Of a stretch of DNA of 64,000 nt, positions 58,805 to 64,000 are shown one piece after another. The DNA is from Chlorobium sp. (lineage in GTDB: Bacteria > Bacteroidota > Chlorobiia > Chlorobiales > Chlorobiaceae). Position numbers and translations under genes: made by a program. The notes below the pieces were generated by a model that saw only the letters and a program-made list of their open reading frames with translations, ran no database searches and had not been told where the DNA came from. The DNA lies in the NCBI GenBank assembly GCA_005862225.1, contig SZXV01000002.1:1-64000 (forward strand). Reading direction: 5' to 3'. Position 1 is the stretch's first letter. Every line of letters starts with the position of its first letter.

Positions 58805-59668
58805 TCACCTGAGTGCCTCTTCAAGAGCAGTTGCGCTGTCAGTCCGTTGGTCACGATATTTGATAATCACCGGCGTGTAGATTGAGAGCCCATGTTCAGC
58901 GGCAAAATCACCCTTGATCCTGCGTGAACCGGCAACAACAACCGCGCCTGCCGGAATCTCCAGCGGAGCGCTGGCAGTTTTTCTGTAAATCCTGTTCAGC
59001 GCCAGATCGTAGACCGGCGTTGAACCGTTCAGGATAACGCCAGTGCCGATAACCGCCCGCTCGCGAACAATGGTGCCCTCATAAATGCCGCAGTTCCCGC
59101 CAACCATCACCTCATCCTCAATAATGACCGGCATCGCGCCAATCGGCTCAAGCACGCCGCCAACCTGCACCGCCGCCGAAAGGTGCACCTTTTTACCAAC
59201 CTGCGCACAGCTTCCCACCAGCGCATGAGAGTCAATCATGGTACCCTCATCAACATAAGCGCCGACATTGACATAAGCCGGAGGCATCATCACAACGGTT
59301 GGTGAGAGATAGGAACCGTCACGCACCGACGAACCACCAGGAACAATCCGGACATTGTTGGCAAGAGATATCGTTTTGAGCGGATACGTATCCTTGTCGA
59401 TATAGGAAAACCTGTTGCCATGTTCATCAAGCGGCAGAAAACTCTCTTGCAGCCGCCCAAGACGCATACCGAGCAGAATACCCTGCTTGACCCAGGAGTT
59501 GACAACCCAGTCACTGCCAGATTTTTCCGCAGCCCTCACCAGCCCTTCATTCAGCAACTGCTTGAACTCATCAAAAACCCTCCGCGCCTCTGGAATTTCC
59601 CAGAGTTCAGCGGCGCCAAGCGCGGAAAAACCAAGAATCGACTCTTTCAATCTATCATACTGTCCCAT
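58805..59668 (-). CDS. dapD: Tetrahydrodipicolinate N-succinyltransferase
   Basis: 287 residues. Succinylates tetrahydrodipicolinate in lysine/meso-DAP synthesis. The left-handed beta-helix repeats are seen from [70 protein letters not shown] to [26 protein letters not shown]. The N-terminal helical part is typical of DapD. It is between rng (25 bases) and the protease gene (three bases) in one operon. Confidence 0.94.
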   Translation of the reverse strand: MGQYDRLKESILGFSALGAAELWEIPEARRVFDEFKQLLNEGLVRAAEKSGSDWVVNSWVKQGILLGMRLGRLQESFLPLDEHGNRFSYIDKDTYPLKTISLANNVRIVPGGSSVRDGSYLSPTVVMMPPAYVNVGAYVDEGTMIDSHALVGSCAQVGKKVHLSAAVQVGGVLEPIGAMPVIIEDEVMVGGNCGIYEGTIVRERAVIGTGVILNGSTPVYDLALNRIYRKTASAPLEIPAGAVVVAGSRRIKGDFAAEHGLSIYTPVIIKYRDQRTDSATALEEALR

Positions 59669-59693
59669 AACACTTCAATCCACTGTTTGACGG

Positions 59694-61376
59694 TTATATG
59701 TCGCCATATTCGGCGGTAATATCTTTATTATTTTTTCGGCTGTAAAACCTGAAATCATCACTTCTCAGACTTTCATCCGGCTTCACCTGCACAAAAAGCA
59801 TGTGCTGGAGAAACCACTTCAGCTCCGTTTTCAAGTCACTATTCTGCAACGGTTCAATGACGGTGGGGCTGACATAGAGGTCAAGCTGCTGGAACTGCAT
59901 GGAGTGCTGCAAGGCATACTTCCGCAACCAGCGTTCAATCTGATTGATGGTGGTAAAGCGCGCCTGCACCACACCGCTCCCGCCACAGGCAGGGCACTGG
60001 TCGCCCATACGCTGCATGAGGCTTGGCCGAATCCGTTCACGGGTAATCTGCATGATACCAAAGTCAGACATCGGCAGAATATTCGATTTAGCGCGGTCAT
60101 TGCGCAGCTCCGCCTTCATCGAGTCATAAACCTTCTTGGCATTCTTCTGATCAAGCATATCGATAAAATCGACCACAATAATGCCGCCGATATCGCGCAG
60201 CCGCAACTGGCGCACCACTTCACGCGCCGCTTCGAGGTTGGTCTTCAGGGAGTTCTCCTCCTGCTCGCGCTTTGCCGCATAGCGTCCGCTGTTGACATCA
60301 ACAACCACCATCGCTTCAGTATGCTCAATAATAATATAGCCGCCCGACTTGAGCCACACCTTGCGAGAAAAGATAGACTCGACATCCTTGGCAATCCCGT
60401 ACCCCTCAAAAAGCGGAAGCTTGCCCTGATAGAGAGTGACATTTTTCACCATCTCGGGCGCCGCCCACTGGATATAGTTCAGCGTCTCCTTGTAGATCAC
60501 CGGTGAATTCGCAACAATTTCAGAAACATCAGAGGTGAGCGAGTCACGCAGCACACTTGAGATAATGGTATCCTCCTTGAAAATCAACTGGGGCGGGGCA
60601 GCATCCTGCAACTTCTCCTCAATCTGCGTCCACTTGGCAAGCAGCTTCTCAAGATCCTGCTTCAACAGCGTCTCCTCCTGATCTTCCGCCACCGTACGAA
60701 TAATGGCGCCAAACCCTTCGGGAAGCATTGATCGCACCAGCTTTTTCAGCCTTGAACGCTCCTTGCGTGCAATCACGCGGCGGGAGACCGCAACCTGGCC
60801 GCCGCCAAACGGCAACAGCACCATAAAACGCCCGGCAATAGTAATATCAGAGGTCAGGCGTGAGCCCTTGCTGCTGATCGGCTCCTTGATAACCTGCACC
60901 AGAATAGAGTCATTCGGTTTGAGCTTTCCGGCAATCATCTGCGTATAGGACTGCCTTTTCTCCGCACGCTCCTGATCATCAGCCGAAGGCTTCTTGCTGC
61001 CACTGCGAGCTGCCTGCTTGACATTTGCCTCGCCGTTGCGGGACGCCTGCAGACCATCTTCACCATCAGCATCCTCTGCGCCACCATTCTCGTCATCATC
61101 TTCATCATCCTCAATCAGCGCGCGATAATCCTCATTGGTTGTCCCCACATCAGAAAAGTGGAGAAAACCATCAGACTTCTGCCCGATATCCACAAAAGCC
61201 GCCTTCAAACCCTCCACAACCTTGTGCACCCTGCCGAGGTAAATATCACCGATACTTCTCCGACTCTCAGGCCGCTCAATAATCAACTCAGCAAGACGGC
61301 CCTCCTCAACCAGCGCAACCTGTATCTCGTCGCCGGTCTTGTTCATCAGCAACTGTTTCGTCGAACTTTTCTTCAT
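59694..61376 (-). CDS. rng: Ribonuclease E/G
   Basis: 560 residues of the RNase E/G catalytic core, an endoribonuclease for mRNA decay and rRNA processing. The S1 domain (about 37-140) is interrupted by a very acidic then basic insert ([20 protein letters not shown]). Metal site: [12 protein letters not shown] and [12 protein letters not shown] (the two Asp). The zinc-link is CPACGGSG. It lacks the long scaffold tail of E. coli RNase E. It begins an operon with dapD and the S41 protease. Confidence 0.94.
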   Translation of the reverse strand: MKKSSTKQLLMNKTGDEIQVALVEEGRLAELIIERPESRRSIGDIYLGRVHKVVEGLKAAFVDIGQKSDGFLHFSDVGTTNEDYRALIEDDEDDDENGGAEDADGEDGLQASRNGEANVKQAARSGSKKPSADDQERAEKRQSYTQMIAGKLKPNDSILVQVIKEPISSKGSRLTSDITIAGRFMVLLPFGGGQVAVSRRVIARKERSRLKKLVRSMLPEGFGAIIRTVAEDQEETLLKQDLEKLLAKWTQIEEKLQDAAPPQLIFKEDTIISSVLRDSLTSDVSEIVANSPVIYKETLNYIQWAAPEMVKNVTLYQGKLPLFEGYGIAKDVESIFSRKVWLKSGGYIIIEHTEAMVVVDVNSGRYAAKREQEENSLKTNLEAAREVVRQLRLRDIGGIIVVDFIDMLDQKNAKKVYDSMKAELRNDRAKSNILPMSDFGIMQITRERIRPSLMQRMGDQCPACGGSGVVQARFTTINQIERWLRKYALQHSMQFQQLDLYVSPTVIEPLQNSDLKTELKWFLQHMLFVQVKPDESLRSDDFRFYSRKNNKDITAEYGDI

Positions 61377-61590
61377 TCGTTAACTCTTTTTATAATGGGT
61401 CAATACACTCTCTTTTATGAAGTCATGCTGTCACAACAGCAGGCCAGCGGAAAAAGGGCCCGCAATGGGGCACAAAACGATAATCAAGATAATAAATTAT
61501 AGAAGGAAACAGTAATCACAGGAAGCTCCAGCCATTCATTTCCCTCCGTGACCTGACGGTTGTCGCAAAGTCGAAATGGGCGCAAACTGG

Positions 61591-62445
61591 CTAAGGGACT
61601 AAGACAAGGCGGAAGCCAATGTAGGCGTTCCGGTAGTCAGGGGCGAAGGAGTTGCGAAGAGCCGTCCGGCAGAACATCGCAGGGCGATTCCAGCTCCCGC
61701 CACGAAGCACCCTGTCGAAACCGGATGAGGGCCCGGCAGGGTTTGTCACCGTCCCTGACGCTTTACATGCATCATAATAGCGTTCTCCGAACCAGTCACT
61801 GCACCATTCAGCAACATTCCCGTGCATGTTATACAACCCCAGCGCATTCGGCGCAAAACTGTTCACCGGAACCGTGTTTTCCCGGTTCACTCCTTTGGGA
61901 TTATTGTTGTACGGGTAGTTTCCGTCAACGTTTGCCTGATCTGTTGTCAGATTCTCTCCCGTATTGAACGGCGTAGTCGTGCCAGCGCGACACGCATACT
62001 CACGCTCAGCCTCCGTTGGCAAGCGGTACGTTTTTCCTGTCTGTTTCGACATCCATGCGCAATACGCGACCGCATCATTCCAGCTCACATGCACCACCGG
62101 ATGATTATCCTCGGATAAAGGCCGCACAAGACCCCTTATGCCGTGACGCCAGTTGACACCGTCCTGGAATCCGCCCTCGTTGTTTCCCAGATACACAACG
62201 CTAAAGCCCTCTTGTTCAGCATCTGTCTGGTACCCTGTGGCTTCGACAAATCGCCTGAACTCGGCTACCGTCACCGCATATTTGCTCATCGCAAAATCAC
62301 TGACCTTCACCTGATGCTGCGTCTCACTGTAGTCAAGCCCCAGGTTTTGCTGATAAAGCGCCTGGGCTTCTTCCCTCCCGACTTCACTCTCCGGGCTCCC
62401 CATCGTAAACTCACCACCGCTTATATGGACAAAGTCTTCAGGCAT
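61591..62445 (-). CDS. Formylglycine-generating-enzyme-fold protein, likely DGR target
   Basis: 284 residues with the FGE/sulfatase-modifying (C-type lectin) fold: FVHISGGEFTMGSPESEVGR, MSKYAVTVAEFRRFVEATGY, HPVVHVSWNDAVAYCAWMS, YRLPTEAEREYACRAG, GLYNMHGNVAEWCSDW and the end RVLRGGSWN...IGFRLVLVP. There is no signal peptide. The last 40 codons are unusual: in place of the AAC/AAT codons expected at many sites there are TCC, TTC, TAC, GCC, CTT, CGC and CCT, as adenine-directed mutagenesis would give. The catalytic cysteines of true FGE are not seen. It follows a membrane protein gene by 21 bases. Confidence 0.85.
   Translation of the reverse strand: MPEDFVHISGGEFTMGSPESEVGREEAQALYQQNLGLDYSETQHQVKVSDFAMSKYAVTVAEFRRFVEATGYQTDAEQEGFSVVYLGNNEGGFQDGVNWRHGIRGLVRPLSEDNHPVVHVSWNDAVAYCAWMSKQTGKTYRLPTEAEREYACRAGTTTPFNTGENLTTDQANVDGNYPYNNNPKGVNRENTVPVNSFAPNALGLYNMHGNVAEWCSDWFGERYYDACKASGTVTNPAGPSSGFDRVLRGGSWNRPAMFCRTALRNSFAPDYRNAYIGFRLVLVP
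61598..61700 (-). other. Putative DGR variable region (VR)
   Basis: Coding strand from GGCGGGAGCTGG to GGCTTCCGCCTT. Invariant anchors (RGGSW, CR, R-N, PD-R-N, IGFRLV) alternate with changed codons at the surface loop sites of the CLec fold. No template repeat or reverse transcriptase is in the window, so the source would be remote. This is a hypothesis from codon pattern only. Confidence 0.5.
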
Positions 62446-62466
62446 AAAAATTGTTACGTGTTTGAA

Positions 62467-63060
62467 CTAAGAACGATCATAAAGCGCCGCTCTGACAGAC
62501 TGAAAATTCCGATAGGTTAGATAACCGAATGGAACACAAATGATAAACAAGACAAGATCGATTACTCCTATACCGACATATATGTCATCCGGCAATTTTA
62601 TTAAATCAATCTTTAAAAATGATTGAACACAATCAGGAGAGATAAATATGGCAAGATGAGCAAAGCTGAAAAGAGCCAGAAAATGAAATCCGTCAATGTA
62701 CAAAAACCAGAACACCTTGCGCATAAAAGACAATTCGGAAAATGGTGAGAGGAACCAGAGGTGGATCACAGGTAGCTCGTCTGGCATGAGAGAGTTGTTT
62801 GATGAAACACAGGTTTTGAGCAGACGGGATTCAATAAATGTGGTCGCCACAAATAAAGAAAAGAGAATTCCATACGTAGCGGAGAGTGATTCTCGAACTA
62901 CGGTGAACCCGACAAAATCAATAGATTTCCCTTGCAAAAACAAATAACCGCCGAGCGCATCGATAATGAAAGCGAGGTGAAGGGTACAAAGTACTTTCGT
63001 GTAGGTTTGCCAGGTTTTCGCGGCTCGTTCCAGTGCCGTTTCAAAAAGCTTGGATTGCAT
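62467..63060 (-). CDS. Membrane protein of unknown function
   Basis: 197 residues, about four hydrophobic segments (VLCTLHLAFIIDALGGYLFL, GILFSLFVATTF, VFWFLYIDGFHFLALFSFAHLAIFI, IGVIDLVLFIICVPFGYL). No recognised family. It is 21 bases upstream of the FGE-fold gene on the same strand, which suggests co-transcription. The lower GC of this stretch differs from the housekeeping genes before it. No gene is seen in 63061-63435 beyond it. Confidence 0.6.
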   Translation of the reverse strand: MQSKLFETALERAAKTWQTYTKVLCTLHLAFIIDALGGYLFLQGKSIDFVGFTVVRESLSATYGILFSLFVATTFIESRLLKTCVSSNNSLMPDELPVIHLWFLSPFSELSFMRKVFWFLYIDGFHFLALFSFAHLAIFISPDCVQSFLKIDLIKLPDDIYVGIGVIDLVLFIICVPFGYLTYRNFQSVRAALYDRS

Positions 63061-63435
63061 GAAAATATGAAGTAAGCCGTTAACCTATTCCTGGGATTGT
63101 GTGAATTATTACATTATATCGTTGCGTCAAACTCCTCTACTCGTCACAATGTTAATAATTCACAATTTATCTTTTATCAAGCTGTTGAGCAACTTTGCTG
63201 CCTACATATCAACCATACGGAACTCGTTTTTGCATCTTCCTGAATCTACTCCACCTCCGGCAGCTTTGTCCTGCGATTGCAGGCAACAAGAGAACAACTG
63301 AACTACGAAAATCAGACCCGGGCATTGCAACCAAACCTCATAAAGGGCTTCTTTCTCTTTGCAGTACTTCTGTGAAGTTATGTACATTAAAACCAAAGCG
63401 ATTATTGTTGTATTCTGACTCTCCACACTCCCTGT
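63061..63435. other. Gene-free gap before hsdR
   Basis: AT-rich stretch between the membrane protein gene (minus) and hsdR (plus). Short frames only; I see no clear remnant, repeat or RNA gene. Confidence 0.45.
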
Positions 63436-64000
63436 ATGCCAGCTAACGACACTCTGAACCAGACCCCCGAGCAAAACGCTCGCGACATCATCGACCGGCA
63501 GCTCACGGCGGCGGGATGGGCGGTTCAGAAAAAGAGCACGATCGACTGGCATATTTCAGCAGGCATAGCGGTGACGCACTACCCGATGAAGGATGGAACG
63601 GAGGCCGACTACGTTTTGTTTGTTGATCGAAAGCCGGTTGGAATCATCGAGGCAAAAAGAGAGGAGGAGGGGCATCACCTCTCCGCAGTAGAAGATCAAT
63701 CGTCGGGATATGCCGCCACCAAGCTGAAGCATCTGAACAACAACCCCTTGCCGTTTGTTTACGAAAGCACCGGCATCTTGACCCACTTTACCGACTACCG
63801 CGACCCCAAGCCACGCTCACGACCGGTGTTTACCTTTCACCGACCGGAAACACTCCGCGAGTGGCTCGGAAAGGAGCAAAGCCTGAGAGCACGAATGCAG
63901 CAGATGGCGGAGCTGCATCCGCAGGGTTTACGGGAGTGCCAGACCATCGCCATCAATAACCTGGAGCAATCGTTCAGTGACTCACGCCCAAGAGCGCTCG
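63436..64000 (+). CDS. hsdR: Type I restriction enzyme R subunit (5' part)
   Basis: The first 188 residues of an EcoR124/EcoEI-type HsdR, continuing outside the window. The N-terminal nuclease domain has the PD-(D/E)XK pattern: EADYVLFVDRKPVGIIEAKREEEG (Asp ... Glu-x-Lys). The ATG at 63436 gives MPANDTLNQTPEQNARDIIDRQL. The translocase, hsdS and hsdM are not visible. This and the FGE-fold gene mark the start of an accessory region. Confidence 0.88.
   Translation, partial: MPANDTLNQTPEQNARDIIDRQLTAAGWAVQKKSTIDWHISAGIAVTHYPMKDGTEADYVLFVDRKPVGIIEAKREEEGHHLSAVEDQSSGYAATKLKHLNNNPLPFVYESTGILTHFTDYRDPKPRSRPVFTFHRPETLREWLGKEQSLRARMQQMAELHPQGLRECQTIAINNLEQSFSDSRPRAL

Noticed and set aside
61380-61590. 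Template repeat of a diversity-generating retroelement next to the FGE-fold gene
   Set aside because: No second copy of the GGCGGGAGCTGG...GGCTTCCGC stretch is found here or elsewhere in the window, and no reverse transcriptase is encoded.

Overview
The window looks like chromosomal DNA of a green sulfur bacterium (Chlorobiaceae, Chlorobium/Pelodictyon-like). The clues are a BchP-type geranylgeranyl reductase followed by a Ycf49-like membrane protein, an atpDC pair standing alone, GTP-type PEP carboxykinase, an indolepyruvate ferredoxin oxidoreductase/phenylacetate-CoA ligase operon, a degenerate ArsA-type ATPase, and moderate GC. The genus is inferred from gene content; no rRNA is present.

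Layout. 1-8.3 kb (minus): pyrG (3' end outside the window), a double-CDGSH protein, gyrA, rsfS, and a tight scpA/DUF1015/tsaE/tsaB operon ending in a clear terminator. 8.5-15.3 kb: a secreted TPR protein, then amt-PII and pyrF-glmS-SDR39U1-ferritin-like on the minus strand. 15.5-22.2 kb (plus): ftsH with terminator, tRNA-Val (minus), and dxr-rseP-prfA-SRPBCC-like. 22.2-24.5 kb: two small lipoproteins, an ArsA pseudogene and a DUF975 membrane protein.

24.5-34.3 kb: iorA-iorB-paaK (arylpyruvate/aryl-acetyl-CoA interconversion) and, about 4.4 kb on, an ACT-domain protein and a PLP aminotransferase that fit the same pathway. Between them lies an accessory patch: a TetR/flavoprotein pair with a palindromic operator, higBA, two Unstab_antitox-type antitoxins, a truncated toxin, and decayed remnants. 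34.5-41.7 kb: a GAF-AAA+-Fis sigma-54 activator divergent from a tolC-uspA-emrA-emrB efflux operon with a near-consensus -24/-12 promoter. 41.7-44.8 kb: a DUF234 ATPase flanked by inverted heptamers, and a GC-rich Rieske-flavodoxin fusion that looks foreign. 44.9-50.4 kb: an MFS carrier, an acetate-transporter-like protein, dodecin, PEP carboxykinase, a TlpA-like thioredoxin and tRNA-Thr.

50.4-61.4 kb is mainly housekeeping: atpD-atpC, ldcA-clpS, glyS-bchP-ycf49-like, and a convergent rng-dapD-ctp operon. 61.5-64 kb is accessory again: a formylglycine-generating-enzyme-fold protein whose last ~40 codons look like the variable region of a diversity-generating retroelement (DGR) target, a membrane protein upstream of it, and the 5' end of an hsdR gene running off the window.

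The most notable signals are the putative DGR variable region with no reverse transcriptase nearby, the sigma-54-controlled efflux operon, a terminator-like hairpin inside the PEPCK leader, the phased inverted heptamers around the DUF234 ATPase, and the bchP/ycf49-like coupling.
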